Source: Haloglomus salinum
Lineage (GTDB): Archaea > Halobacteriota > Halobacteria > Halobacteriales > Haloarculaceae
Assembly (NCBI RefSeq): GCF_024298825.1
Contig: NZ_CP101153.1
Coordinates: 3,782,001 to 3,846,000 of the forward strand
Direction of reading: 5' to 3'
DNA: 64,000 nt
Part shown: positions 33,193 through 42,058 of the stretch, piece after piece
How the letters are laid out: each line of letters begins with the position of its first letter
Position numbering within the stretch: position 1 is the stretch's first letter
Program-made: the position numbers and the translations under genes
Notes under the pieces: model-generated
What the model saw: only the letters and a program-made list of their open reading frames with translations
Database searches by the model: none
Told to the model about the DNA's origin: nothing

Positions 33193-34722
33193 TCACTTCT
33201 CCCGGACGGTGCCGCCGGAGAGCCCCTCCCACTCGACGCGGTAGCCTAGCCGCGAGAGCACCGTACTCGTGTCGTCCAGGCCGTACTCGTCGAGCACGCG
33301 CTCAGCGTCGTCGAGGGCCATCCCCGCTTCGACACGGTCACCGACGGCCGCCAGCACCGCGGGCCGGACGAGCGTCCGGCCGACACGCTCGTGCTCGGGG
33401 AACGCCTTCGTCTCGACCGCGTCTGCCCCAACGCCGTGGCGTTCGGCGAGGTGTTCGAGCGTGATGGCGTCGTCCTCAGGTACCAGTTCATCGGGCAGGT
33501 CCGCAGCCGCGTCCGCCACGAGGTCGTCCTCGTACCGTCGGAGGGCATCGACCACGTCCTTCACCCGGACGCTGTCGCGGTAGGGGATGGCGCCGTCGGT
33601 CAGCTCCGCGACCGCCTCGCCGACGCCGAGCGACTCGTCGACCGCGACCAGCATCGTCACGTCCTCCAGCGTCTCGAGCCGCGAGAGCTTCTTCTCGACG
33701 TACTCCGGGGTCCAGAAGCCCATGATCTCGAAGAAGACGCGGAAGTCCGCGTGCCGGTAGTCGAACGCGAAGTCCGGGATGACGACGTGTGCACCGCTGG
33801 CGAGCGGTTCTGGCTCGCGGGCCAGCTCCCAGTCGAGGTCGAGCGACGCGAACCGGGTGGCGAAGTCGCGCTCGACGCCAGAATCGTACGTCGGTTCGAC
33901 GACGGGCTCGGTCCCCGGCACCGAGACGTCCGCGTCGGTCAGTACCAGTTGACGCTCGGTGCCGCGGTCGTCGACGGTCGCCTCGAGGCGCCACTCGGGC
34001 GCTGCCGCGACCGTCCGCAGGAGGCGGGCGAACCGGGTGCCGTAGCGGCGCGAGCGCGAGAAGGGGGCGCTCGGACCAGTGACGACCACCTCGCGGTCGC
34101 CCGGGCCGGCGTCGCGCTCGCCTGCATCGACGCGGCGCACCTCGTACATCAGCCGGAGGCGCTTGACCGCGGAGACGAGTTCCTTCGGCTCGACCGAGCG
34201 CACCCGCACCTCGACGGCGTCGAACAGCGCGGTCTGTGCCAGCGAGAGGTCGTACTGTGTGACGAGGGATTCGGGGTCGTAGCGCGAGTCGAACGTCGCG
34301 AGGACCTGCCGGGATTCGAGGTCGGCATACAGCGAGTCGGCCACGGCGCCGGGTGCAGCGTCGAGCCTCTCGGCCGCCCGCACGAGTGCGCTCTCACGCT
34401 CGCCCTCGGTGACGACACCCTCCGCCTCCGCAGCCTCGAAGGCGGCTGCCCGAGCGCGGCGCGGCTCGACTGGCGCTCGCGTCTCGAAGGTCGCCTCACG
34501 CTCCAGGAGCTTCGCGAAGCCACGCACGAGTTTGAAGTCGCTCGCCGACCGCTCCAGGTCCGTCAGCGCCGCGTCCAGCGCCGCTCGCTCCTCGTCGACG
34601 TGTCCCTGGTAGACCCCGATGACACGAGCCGCCAGCGCCCGGGCGTCGGCGTCGTCGCCGACGAACCGGGGGTGATAGCCGCCCCCGGCTCGCGAGACAC
34701 GGAGCAGGTCCTTCGTCAGCAT
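33193..34722 (-). CDS. bax1: XPB-associated nuclease Bax1 (DUF790)
   Basis: This 509-residue protein fits DUF790. The N-terminus LTKDLLRVSRAGGGYHPRFV matches the family. The C-terminal half has HVVIPDFAFDYRHADFRVFFEIMGFWTPEYVEKKL, with the acidic residues of the nuclease motif (Asp in PDF, Glu in FFEI, Lys in EYVEKK). Bax1 is known to bind archaeal XPB and to cut DNA at bubble structures. In many archaea bax1 adjoins xpb, but here xpb is 3.2 kb away on the same strand. The promoter is TTAACC at about 34750. Confidence 0.88.
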   Translation of the reverse strand: MLTKDLLRVSRAGGGYHPRFVGDDADARALAARVIGVYQGHVDEERAALDAALTDLERSASDFKLVRGFAKLLEREATFETRAPVEPRRARAAAFEAAEAEGVVTEGERESALVRAAERLDAAPGAVADSLYADLESRQVLATFDSRYDPESLVTQYDLSLAQTALFDAVEVRVRSVEPKELVSAVKRLRLMYEVRRVDAGERDAGPGDREVVVTGPSAPFSRSRRYGTRFARLLRTVAAAPEWRLEATVDDRGTERQLVLTDADVSVPGTEPVVEPTYDSGVERDFATRFASLDLDWELAREPEPLASGAHVVIPDFAFDYRHADFRVFFEIMGFWTPEYVEKKLSRLETLEDVTMLVAVDESLGVGEAVAELTDGAIPYRDSVRVKDVVDALRRYEDDLVADAAADLPDELVPEDDAITLEHLAERHGVGADAVETKAFPEHERVGRTLVRPAVLAAVGDRVEAGMALDDAERVLDEYGLDDTSTVLSRLGYRVEWEGLSGGTVREK

Positions 34723-34835
34723 CCGGCCGAGTGCTCGGCGAGCGAGCGGTTAAGGGCTCCGTCGCTCGACCGAACCATCGGAATCGGCACCAGCCATGCT
34801 AGAGATTTACAGTCTCCCGGGAGGAGTGGCCGGAC

Positions 34836-35036
34836 ATGAGCCCACACACGGTCTCGGTCGGCATCCCCATCGCCGGTACCGTCGTCGGGATGGTCATCAT
34901 GATCCTCGGCGTGCTGCAGGGGGGTATCAACCCGACCCTCCTCGCGGGGACGCTGGTGATGATGGGCGGTATCGGCTATCTGGCCCGCGACCTCATCATC
35001 CTCGAGGCGGAGACCGAGCCCGAGAGCCACCACTGA
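34836..35036 (+). CDS. Small two-span membrane protein
   Basis: This 66-residue protein has two hydrophobic stretches, at about 9-28 (GIPIAGTVVGMVIMILGVLQ) and 33-50, and a short acidic, His-ended C-terminus. I do not recognise the family. A purine-rich GGGAGGAG lies 9 bases before the ATG, and a TATA-like GATTTAC lies 27-30 bases before it, so the mRNA may be leaderless or nearly so. It is divergent from bax1. Confidence 0.65.
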   Translation: MSPHTVSVGIPIAGTVVGMVIMILGVLQGGINPTLLAGTLVMMGGIGYLARDLIILEAETEPESHH

Positions 35037-35139
35037 GCCACGGCGGCCGTGAATCCATCGTGTCCGGCCGACGCGCCCCCGGGAACCAGTTAAGTGCCTG
35101 CGTGACGCGGGGCCACGATATGCACAGCGGAGGGCGGCG

Positions 35140-36021
35140 ATGAACCAGGACGGCGCGAGCCTCGACCGCGACCGCCTGCAGCGGGCCGTCCACGACTCCC
35201 CGGCGGCCGAGGTGGCGACGGCGGCCGGCGACCGGCCCCGAACTTACCCACTGACACCGTTCTACGACCCGGACCGCGAGTCCGTGGTCGTCACCTCCCC
35301 GCCGGCGTACGCGGGCAAGGTCGACACCGTCCGTGAGAACCCCAGGCTGTCGGTCCTGTTCTACGGCGCCGAGGAGCCGTTCGTGCTGTACGGGCGTGGC
35401 ACCGTCCACGACGACGACCTGGAGGCGAACGCGGAGTACGTCCAGGACCTCATCCGGGCCGAGCCCCCGTCGGAGAAGCGCGAGGGGTTCACGAAGACCT
35501 CGTCGTTGCTCGACTCCCGCGTCGGGCGGTTCCTCTTCGGCTGGTACGCGCTGCGGCTGGTCGTGGAGGTGGAGCCGGTACGCGTCGAACCACTCGCGAA
35601 CGCGACGGCCGGCTCGTTACCGGCCTGGCCCGAGCAGGGCGTCGACGCCGGGGAGGCCGCATCCTACGACCGCCTCGCGCTCACCGTCGTCGACGCGGAC
35701 GGCTGGCCGACGACCCGGACGGTCCGCGATGTCGAGCACCGTGGCGCGGACGCCGTGGTGCTGGACACACCCCTCGCCGTCGAGGACGGTCAGCCCGCGT
35801 CCCTCCTCTGCCACTGGCACACGCCGGACCTGTCGAAACTCGGGCAGCGGCTCTTCCGGGGGCGCGTCTCAACCGCCGAGGGGGGGACCCGCGTCCGATT
35901 CGAACCCGGCAGCTCAACATCGATGCGGAACGCGACACGGCTGGACCGCCTGAGGTTCATCTGGACCGGGAAGCGCCGGACGCGAGCCTACTTCCGGCAG
36001 CAGGATGGCCCCGAAGAGTGA
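35140..36021 (+). CDS. Pyridoxamine 5'-phosphate oxidase-like split-barrel protein
   Basis: The protein has 293 residues. The N-terminal half (TYPLTPFYDPDRESVVVTSP, AYAGKVDTVRENPRLSVLFYG) fits the FMN-binding split-barrel fold of PNPOx-like and general-stress proteins. A second similar segment begins near residue 175 (RLALTVVDADGWPTTRTVRD), so it may hold two barrels in one chain. Cofactor (FMN, F420 or haem) and substrate cannot be told. A GGAGGG stretch sits 6 bases before the ATG. It converges with the SLC13 gene with an 18-bp gap. Confidence 0.8.
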   Translation: MNQDGASLDRDRLQRAVHDSPAAEVATAAGDRPRTYPLTPFYDPDRESVVVTSPPAYAGKVDTVRENPRLSVLFYGAEEPFVLYGRGTVHDDDLEANAEYVQDLIRAEPPSEKREGFTKTSSLLDSRVGRFLFGWYALRLVVEVEPVRVEPLANATAGSLPAWPEQGVDAGEAASYDRLALTVVDADGWPTTRTVRDVEHRGADAVVLDTPLAVEDGQPASLLCHWHTPDLSKLGQRLFRGRVSTAEGGTRVRFEPGSSTSMRNATRLDRLRFIWTGKRRTRAYFRQQDGPEE

Positions 36022-36039
36022 GTGCGCTCTCGACGGCGT

Positions 36040-37884
36040 TCAGACGCCGTAGATGACCGCGATGCCGAGCGTCACGACGACCGCGAGGACCAACTGCAGC
36101 GGGAGTCCGACCCGTGTGAAGTCCGTGAACCGGTAGCCGCCCGGTCCGTACACCATCAGGTTGGTCTGGTAGCCGATGGGGGTCGCGAAGGCGGCCCCGC
36201 CGGCGAACAGGACCGCCAGCAGGAACGCGAACCCGTCCGCGCCGACCTGCGAAGCGGTGTCGACGGCGACCGGTACCATCAGGACCGTCATCGCGACGGG
36301 GGTGATGAGGGCCGCGACCAGGCCGGAGACGAGGAAGACCAGCCCCAGCAGCGCGAGCGTCGGGACGTAGACGCTGACCTCCGCGAAGAGCGAGGCCACC
36401 AGTGCCGCGCCGCCGGTGCGCTGGAGCGCCATCCCGAGCGGGAGAATGCCGGCCAGCAGGAAGATGACGTTCCAGGAGACGGCGTCGTAGGCCTGGCGGG
36501 TGGAGAGGCAGTCGGTGGCGAGCATCACGAAGACGCCGGCCAGCGCCGCGATAACGATGGGGAGCAGGTCGAGCGCGGCCAGCAGGATGACGCCCACGAG
36601 CGTCCCGAGCGCGACGGGCGTCCGGGGCGAGAGCGGTTCGGGCTCCAGTTCGTCGAAATCGACGGGACGCTTCGGCTCGCGCAACAGCGCCAGGTCATCG
36701 GTGTCGGTGAGGTATCGCGCCGCGGCGGGCGTCGTCTGGAGCAACAGCGTGTCGCCGGCCCGGAGGCGGCGCTCGCGCAGGTCCTCGCGGAGCAGTCCCC
36801 CCTCGCGCTTGACCGCCAGGACGGTCGTATCCAGGCGCCGGGTGAGGATGCTCTCGCCGATGCGCGTGCCCACGAGGGCCGAGTCCGGGAGGACGACAGC
36901 CTCGACGAGTTGCCCGCGCTCGCCCAGCAGGTCCTCCTCGGTCACGACCTCGCGGGGGAACTGCCGGAGCGTGTAGCGCTCGACGAGGCGGTTCAGGTCG
37001 CGCAGCGTCGACCGGATGACCAGCGCGTCACCCGCCTCGACGATGCGGTCTGTGGTGGCGGCGATGACCCCCTCGCCCTCGCGCTCGATGCGCAGCAGGT
37101 CCGCCCGGATGTCCTCCTCGCCGTCGATGGTCTCCTGGACCTCGTGGACCGACTGCCCGACGAACGGCGAGTCCTCCCGGACCGTCACCAGCGAGAGATG
37201 GTCCTCCAGTTCGTACGCCTCCGTCAGGTCGGTGTCGGCCGCCACGCGCTCCGGGACGAGGTACCGCCCGACCGTCAGGAGGTAGGCGATGCCGACGGCG
37301 AGGACGACGACACCGAGCGGTGTGAACTCGAACATCCCGATGGGGCCGCGGTCGAGGAGTTCGACGGCGAGGTCGCTGGCGATGAGGTTGCTCGCGGTCC
37401 CGACCAGCGTGAGTTTCCCGCCCAGCATCGCCGCGAACGACAGAGGCATGAGCAGCCGCGACCGCGAGATGCCGGCCTGCTCCGCAAGGTCGGTCACCAT
37501 CGGGATGAACACGGCGACGACGGGGGTGTTGTTGACGAAGCCGGCCGAGAGCCCGGTCGTGGACACCGTCGCCGCCAGCACGCGTCGCTCCTCGCCGCCC
37601 GTGATGCGGCCCAGGAACAGGCCCAGCCGCTCGACGATGCCCGTCCGCTGGACCCCCTCGCTGAGGATGTACATCGCGAGGACGGTGAGCGTCGCCGCAC
37701 TCCCGAAGCCCGAGAGAGCCTCGACAGGGGAGACCTGCGTGAGCGGTTCGAGGACGGCCAGTGCCACCAGGACGCCGATAGCGGTCACGTCGGGCGGGAG
37801 CTTCTCCGAGACGAACAGCGCCAGTGCGGCGAACACGAGGCCGAACGTCACGGCCATCCCCGTCGTCACTGGCGGCAGTGCCAT
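36040..37884 (-). CDS. SLC13-type permease with two TrkA-C domains
   Basis: This 614-residue protein has membrane segments in two halves (about 8-215 and 420-612), separated by two RCK/TrkA-C domains at about 225-385. Each domain holds a G-D-x-L-L/V motif (EAGDALVIRS and RAGDTLLLQT). GFVNNTPVVAVFIP and GKLTLVGTASNLIAS are the re-entrant ion-binding loops of the anion/Na+ symporter family, repeated near the end as LVAALITPVAMT and GYQTNLMVYGPG. It probably takes up a di-acid, sulfate or similar anion with Na+. The start fits CGTTTTGTC 27 bases upstream. Confidence 0.9.
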   Translation of the reverse strand: MALPPVTTGMAVTFGLVFAALALFVSEKLPPDVTAIGVLVALAVLEPLTQVSPVEALSGFGSAATLTVLAMYILSEGVQRTGIVERLGLFLGRITGGEERRVLAATVSTTGLSAGFVNNTPVVAVFIPMVTDLAEQAGISRSRLLMPLSFAAMLGGKLTLVGTASNLIASDLAVELLDRGPIGMFEFTPLGVVVLAVGIAYLLTVGRYLVPERVAADTDLTEAYELEDHLSLVTVREDSPFVGQSVHEVQETIDGEEDIRADLLRIEREGEGVIAATTDRIVEAGDALVIRSTLRDLNRLVERYTLRQFPREVVTEEDLLGERGQLVEAVVLPDSALVGTRIGESILTRRLDTTVLAVKREGGLLREDLRERRLRAGDTLLLQTTPAAARYLTDTDDLALLREPKRPVDFDELEPEPLSPRTPVALGTLVGVILLAALDLLPIVIAALAGVFVMLATDCLSTRQAYDAVSWNVIFLLAGILPLGMALQRTGGAALVASLFAEVSVYVPTLALLGLVFLVSGLVAALITPVAMTVLMVPVAVDTASQVGADGFAFLLAVLFAGGAAFATPIGYQTNLMVYGPGGYRFTDFTRVGLPLQLVLAVVVTLGIAVIYGV

Positions 37885-37963
37885 ACGGGGTGCGCGATGC
37901 CACCCGACAAAACGGTTCGCCTCGCCCCGTCGGCCAGGTGCCGGCGGGGACGTACACTCGCGT

Positions 37964-39325
37964 TCACCGCCGCCGCCGCGCCACCCGCTCCTCGGCGGTC
38001 TCCTCCGTGACGAGTTCGTACAGCGTCGCCCGCCCGCCGTCCGCCTTCGGCCGCAGCACCCGCCCGAGCCGCTGGGTGAACTCCCGCTCGCTCCCGCTCC
38101 CCGAGAGCACCACCGCGACGTTCGCGTCCGGCACGTCGACGCCCTCGTCGAGGACGTTCGCGGTCACGACGCGCGAGTGGTCGCCCGCACGGAACCGCTC
38201 CAGGATCTCCCGGCGCTCGGCCGCGGCCGTCTCGTGCGTGATGGCCGGCATCAGGAACCGCTCGGAGAGCCGGTAGACGAGGTCGGTGTACGCAGTGAAG
38301 ACGATGACACGGTCCTCGCGGTGGTGGTCCAGCACTCGCTCCAGTTCGCGCACCTTGTTCTCGGCGTTCATCATCACCTCGCGGGCGCGCTGTTTGGCCA
38401 GGAGCGCCTCCCGTGCCCGCGGGTCGTTGCCCGAGCGCTTGACCAGTTCCTGGTAGTCGCTACCCGAGCGCAGCTGGATGCCCGACTGCGCGAGGTAGTC
38501 CGTGAACGTGCCCTGATACTCATCGTAGCGCTCGCGTTCGTCCTCGGTGAGTTCGACCGCGACCCGCTTGATGTCGAAGTCGGCGAGGTGGTCCCCCGCG
38601 AGGTCCTCGGCCGAGAGCCGGTGGACCACAGGCCCGACCAGCTCCTCGATGACCTCGTGGGCGCCGTCGGGCCGCTCGAAGGTCGCCGTGAGCCCCATCC
38701 GGGCGGGCGCGGCGAGGAGGCGCGCGATGTCGCGGTACCCCTCGCCGCCGAGGTGGTGGACCTCGTCGAAGACGACCAGTTCGAAGTCACCGCCGAGTTC
38801 GTCCGCCCGGAGATAGGCGGAGTCGTACGTGGAGACGGTGATGTCCTCGACGCGCTGTTCACCGCCGCCGAGCCGCCCGATCGGAACATCGAACTCCGCC
38901 GCGAGTTCGCGCTCCCACTGGTCCAGCAGGTCGATGGTCGGGACGACCACGAGCGTGGGGGCCGAGCGCGCGGCGATGGCCGCGATGGCGACGACCGTCT
39001 TCCCGCTCCCGGTCGGGAGTTCGAGGACACCGCGGCAGTCCGCCTCGCGCCACGCGTCGAGCGCATCCTGCTGGTAGTCGCGGAGTTCGTAGGCCGTCGT
39101 CAGGTCCGGCAGCTCGCGCTCGGCGAGGACGGCGTCGTCGACAGCCCCGTCGTGCTCGGCGAGCGCGTCACGGAGGTCGGCGTAGCGGTGGGCGGGGGCA
39201 CGCCAGGATTCCGAGCGCTCGTCGTACTCGGTGCCGGGAAGGTCAGCGACGACCGACCCGGGACCGGTGATGCGGACCGTGCCCTCGTCGAACGCCAGTC
39301 TGAGGGTCCCGGCCTCGTCGGTCAC
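37964..39325 (-). CDS. xpb: XPB-type DNA repair helicase
   Basis: This is a 453-residue superfamily 2 helicase. It has LRDYQQDALDAW (motif Q-like), Walker A PTGSGKT at 104-110, DEVH at 187-190, MGLTATFERPDG (motif III with an RED-like loop reading ERPDG), VIVFTAYTDLVYRL, LDEGVDVPDANVAVVLSGSGS, and QRLGRVLRPK (motif VI). Archaeal XPB works with Bax1 in DNA repair. I choose the GTG at 39325 because a TATA-like TTGAAATC lies 26-29 bases upstream of it and the longer reading to 39394 runs through it. Bax1 is encoded 3.2 kb downstream. Confidence 0.92.
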   Translation of the reverse strand: MTDEAGTLRLAFDEGTVRITGPGSVVADLPGTEYDERSESWRAPAHRYADLRDALAEHDGAVDDAVLAERELPDLTTAYELRDYQQDALDAWREADCRGVLELPTGSGKTVVAIAAIAARSAPTLVVVPTIDLLDQWERELAAEFDVPIGRLGGGEQRVEDITVSTYDSAYLRADELGGDFELVVFDEVHHLGGEGYRDIARLLAAPARMGLTATFERPDGAHEVIEELVGPVVHRLSAEDLAGDHLADFDIKRVAVELTEDERERYDEYQGTFTDYLAQSGIQLRSGSDYQELVKRSGNDPRAREALLAKQRAREVMMNAENKVRELERVLDHHREDRVIVFTAYTDLVYRLSERFLMPAITHETAAAERREILERFRAGDHSRVVTANVLDEGVDVPDANVAVVLSGSGSEREFTQRLGRVLRPKADGGRATLYELVTEETAEERVARRRR

Positions 39326-39497
39326 GGCCTGTTCTCCGTGACGGCACGATTTCAATCCCGTGCTACGACCATCGCGCCATGCGTCGCGTTCCATCGATGC
39401 CTCCGGGACTCCGGTGCCAGGTGGCCGGTGAAGGCCGTCACGGCTTATATGCCACCGTGACTACGGCAGCAACTACTTGACCGGACAGTCAGCGCCG

Positions 39498-40232
39498 ATG
39501 GCTATGGAGGGAACGCCTTCCGGGACGCGACGTGCACTGCTCCGCTCGGCTACGGCCGGAACCGCGGCCGCACTCGGACTCCCGGCGCTCGGCAGCGCGG
39601 CCGCCGGAGAAGACCGGGATTCGGTCGTCCTGCTCCACGGGTACATGGACACCGGCGATACGCCGTGGTGGGATGTCCTCACGGGCTACCTCGAGGACGA
39701 CGGATACGACGCCGACGAGATACATCAGATGAGTCTCGGTGACATCCCCGGGACCACGACGGATTCGCCCTCGGACTACGGCGAGGTGGTCGCGCGGGAA
39801 CTCGAACGTATCTCCGACGAGGAGGGAGGACCGGTCGACGTCATCGCCCACTCGATGGGTGGACTCGACACCCGCTGGGCCATCGAGAAAGAGGGTGCGG
39901 CCGCCCACGTCGACGACCTCGTCACGCTCGGCTCCCCGCACCAGGGAACCTACGTGGCGTACGTCGGTGTCCTCACGGAGGGCGGGCGTGATATGATCCC
40001 CGGAAGTACACTTCTGGAGGAACTGAACCAGGACGGCCTCGCATCCGGGGTCAGCTACACTGCGGTCTGGTCACACGCCGACGAACTCATCGCCCCGAGT
40101 CCGTACGCGAGCATCCCGGAGTACATGCTCACCGATGCCACGGGTCGTAACATCAACTCCGGCATCCAGGAGCACATCCAGCTCCTCGTCGACCGATCGG
40201 TCTTCGACCAGTACATCGGCCACCTCGGTTGA
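39498..40232 (+). CDS. Tat-exported alpha/beta-hydrolase (lipase-like)
   Basis: The protein has 244 residues. A twin-arginine signal stands at the N-terminus: TRRALLRSATAG, then an Ala/Gly/Leu-rich segment ending about ALGSAAAG, so it should be exported folded, as is common in haloarchaea. The mature part has the LLHGYMD oxyanion loop, the nucleophile elbow AHSMGG, an Asp in SHADELIAP and a His in IQEHIQLL. That is the layout of triacylglycerol lipases of the LipA/EstA type. The start at 39498 is taken from the first ATG; a TTG at 39477 is less likely. A TATA-like CTTATAT is at 39444-39450. Confidence 0.85.
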   Translation: MAMEGTPSGTRRALLRSATAGTAAALGLPALGSAAAGEDRDSVVLLHGYMDTGDTPWWDVLTGYLEDDGYDADEIHQMSLGDIPGTTTDSPSDYGEVVARELERISDEEGGPVDVIAHSMGGLDTRWAIEKEGAAAHVDDLVTLGSPHQGTYVAYVGVLTEGGRDMIPGSTLLEELNQDGLASGVSYTAVWSHADELIAPSPYASIPEYMLTDATGRNINSGIQEHIQLLVDRSVFDQYIGHLG

Positions 40233-40298
40233 CGCGTCGGTGACGAGCTGCACGCTGCCACCGGCCCGACGCACCCGGGCTGATGTGGATATACAACC

Positions 40299-40305
40299 CT
40301 TATCC
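40299..40305 (+). promoter_or_regulatory. TATA-like element of grpE
   Basis: CTTATCC is centred 27 bases before the ATG at 40329. A second AT-rich word, GGATATACAA, stands just upstream at 40287-40296. Confidence 0.5.
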
Positions 40306-40328
40306 CCGGCCGTCGCCAACTCGTGGCT

Positions 40329-40949
40329 ATGAGCGAGAAGGACGCCGCGACGGACGACGACGCGGCGGACACCGACGGTGCCGCCGAGGACGATACGCAG
40401 GTCGAGCCCGATGCGGACCTCGTCGAACGTGTCGAGGAGTCCGACCCGGAGACCATCGCCCGCGAAATCGCCTCGCTGCGGTCGGCCCGTCACGACGCCG
40501 AGGACGCCGCTACCGAGTACGAGGAGCGCGTCGAGGACCTGGAGGAGCAGCTCAAGCGCAAGCAGGCGGAGTTCCAGAACTTCAAGAAGCGGATGGAGCG
40601 CAAACAGGAGGAGCAGAAGGCTCGCGCGACCGAGGAACTGGTCGAGCGGTTGCTGGACGTGCGGAACAACCTCGTCCGGGCGCTGGAGCAGGACGAGGAC
40701 ACGGACATCCGCGGCGGCGTGCGGACGACGCTGGACCAGTTCGACCGTGTGCTCGACGCCGAGAACGTGGTCGCCATCGAGCCGGAACCGGGTGAGGAGG
40801 TCGACCCCCAGCGCCACGAGGTGCTGATGCGCGTCACGAGCGACCAGCCCGAGGGGACCGTCGACGAACTCCACCGCCCGGGCTACGAGATGGCCGAGAA
40901 GGTGCTCCAGGCCGCGCAGGTGACCGTCTCCGACGGCGCCGGCGAGTAA
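40329..40949 (+). CDS. grpE: Nucleotide exchange factor GrpE
   Basis: The protein has 206 residues. It speeds ADP release from DnaK. After a very acidic N-terminus comes a long coiled coil (about 45-110), with QAEFQNFKKRMERKQEEQK matching the family. The C-terminal beta domain has LDQFDRVL, RHEVLMRVTSDQPEGTV, and GYEMAEKVLQAAQVTVSDG, which holds the GrpE signature. The ATG at 40329 is preferred to the GTG two codons earlier. dnaK lies 1.1 kb downstream on the same strand with one unrelated gene between. Confidence 0.96.
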   Translation: MSEKDAATDDDAADTDGAAEDDTQVEPDADLVERVEESDPETIAREIASLRSARHDAEDAATEYEERVEDLEEQLKRKQAEFQNFKKRMERKQEEQKARATEELVERLLDVRNNLVRALEQDEDTDIRGGVRTTLDQFDRVLDAENVVAIEPEPGEEVDPQRHEVLMRVTSDQPEGTVDELHRPGYEMAEKVLQAAQVTVSDGAGE

Positions 40950-41035
40950 CCAGCACGAACCGACACCCCACCTTCTGGTCGGGTACCGACCCACCAGGAC
41001 CACCCTTTTGCGCTCGGCCCGAGCACGCTCGGGTG

Positions 41036-41092
41036 ATGATGAAGCGCGGCCATGGACGGCCCCGGAGGGCGACGGAGGACGACCGACCGTGA
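41036..41092 (+). CDS. Possible 18-codon leader ORF
   Basis: The ATG at 41036 is 27-28 bases past a TATA-like CCTTTTGC (41004-41011), so it would be the 5' end of a leaderless mRNA. The frame reads [18 protein letters not shown], and its TGA overlaps the GTG start of the next gene (GTGA). The basic peptide has no known relative that I recognise. It may only serve to bring ribosomes to the GTG. Confidence 0.3.
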   Translation: MMKRGHGRPRRATEDDRP

Positions 41093-41892
41093 GCGGCGTC
41101 GCTCCGCTGCGGGTGATGACGTACAACGTCCGCTACGCGACGCTGGACGACGGCCCCCGGGCGTGGGAGAACCGCCGGGACGCGGTCGCAGCCACGGTCC
41201 GTGTCCACCGGCCCGACGTACTCTGCCTGCAGGAGGTCTGGCAGGACCAGCTGCCGGACCTCCGCGAGCGGCTCCCCGACTACGAGTGGGCCACAGAGCG
41301 TCAGCAGACGGGAGAGCACACACCCGTCGGCTACCGGCCCGAACGACTGAGGGCCGAGACGGTAGAGCCGTTCGCGCTGGCGCCGGCCCCCGAGAACATC
41401 GGCGCGGTCGGGTGGGACGCCTCGGTCCCGCGGGTGGCGACGGAGGTACAGTTCCGGGACCGGGAGACGGACGAGACGTTCGACCTCGTCAACGTCCACT
41501 TCGACCACGCGGGCGCGCTGGCACGGCGCGAGAGCGCGCGCCTCGTCCGTGAACGGCTCGACGCCGCCCCGTCACTCCTCGTGGGAGACCTGAATGCCCG
41601 GCCCGCCTCCGGCCCGTACCGCTCGCTCGTCGAGACGCCGGGGCCGTTCACCGACGCCCGGCAGGCCGCGGACACGCGGTTCGGCCCCGGCGAGACGTAC
41701 GTCGGCTTCGACGGCGAGGGGGTCGAGGAGGGCACCGACCACGACCCGACCCGCGACAAGCGCATCGATTACGTCCTCGTCCGCGGCTTCGACGTGGCCC
41801 TGTACGCGACGGCCGCGGACGTGGACCAGACCTGGCGCCATCCCTCCGACCACCTGCCCGTCGTGGTCGACCTGTGGGCGACAGCGGACTGA
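41089..41892 (+). CDS. Endonuclease/exonuclease/phosphatase-fold protein
   Basis: The protein has 267 residues. The fold is read from [10 protein letters not shown] (Asn metal ligand), VLCLQEVWQ (Glu), [21 protein letters not shown] (Asp and Asn), [10 protein letters not shown] and [10 protein letters not shown] (Asp-His), which is the complete active-site set of the DNase I-like superfamily. It may act on phosphodiesters or phospholipids, and the substrate is unknown. No ATG stands before the first strand, so I take the GTG at 41089, which overlaps the stop of a short upstream frame. It interrupts the grpE-dnaK neighbourhood. Confidence 0.85.
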   Translation: MSGVAPLRVMTYNVRYATLDDGPRAWENRRDAVAATVRVHRPDVLCLQEVWQDQLPDLRERLPDYEWATERQQTGEHTPVGYRPERLRAETVEPFALAPAPENIGAVGWDASVPRVATEVQFRDRETDETFDLVNVHFDHAGALARRESARLVRERLDAAPSLLVGDLNARPASGPYRSLVETPGPFTDARQAADTRFGPGETYVGFDGEGVEEGTDHDPTRDKRIDYVLVRGFDVALYATAADVDQTWRHPSDHLPVVVDLWATAD

Positions 41893-42023
41893 CTCACATC
41901 CGGTCGGACGGCACGCTTGTGATGCACTTCTGTTTGTACGTGTCGGTCGCGGAGAATCGGCGACGGGAAAACCGCAAGAGGGCGACGGGGCTCCTGCGAG
42001 GCGAATCGACCCGATTCAGCAAG

Positions 42024-42031
42024 GCTTAACG
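42024..42031 (+). promoter_or_regulatory. TATA-like element of dnaK
   Basis: GCTTAACG is centred about 31 bases before the ATG at 42059, so the leader is only a few bases long. The upstream region up to 41893 holds no gene. Confidence 0.4.
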
Positions 42032-42058
42032 GCGCCAGACTGCTACTCCCGTCCAACA

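Noticed and set aside
39477-39497. TTG start for the lipase
   Set aside because: The ATG at 39498 gives a complete Tat signal, and TTG starts are uncommon without other support.
41594-42058. 155-codon N-terminal extension of DnaK
   Set aside because: It lies in another frame of the EEP gene and the intergenic region. Hsp70 conservation begins at 42059.
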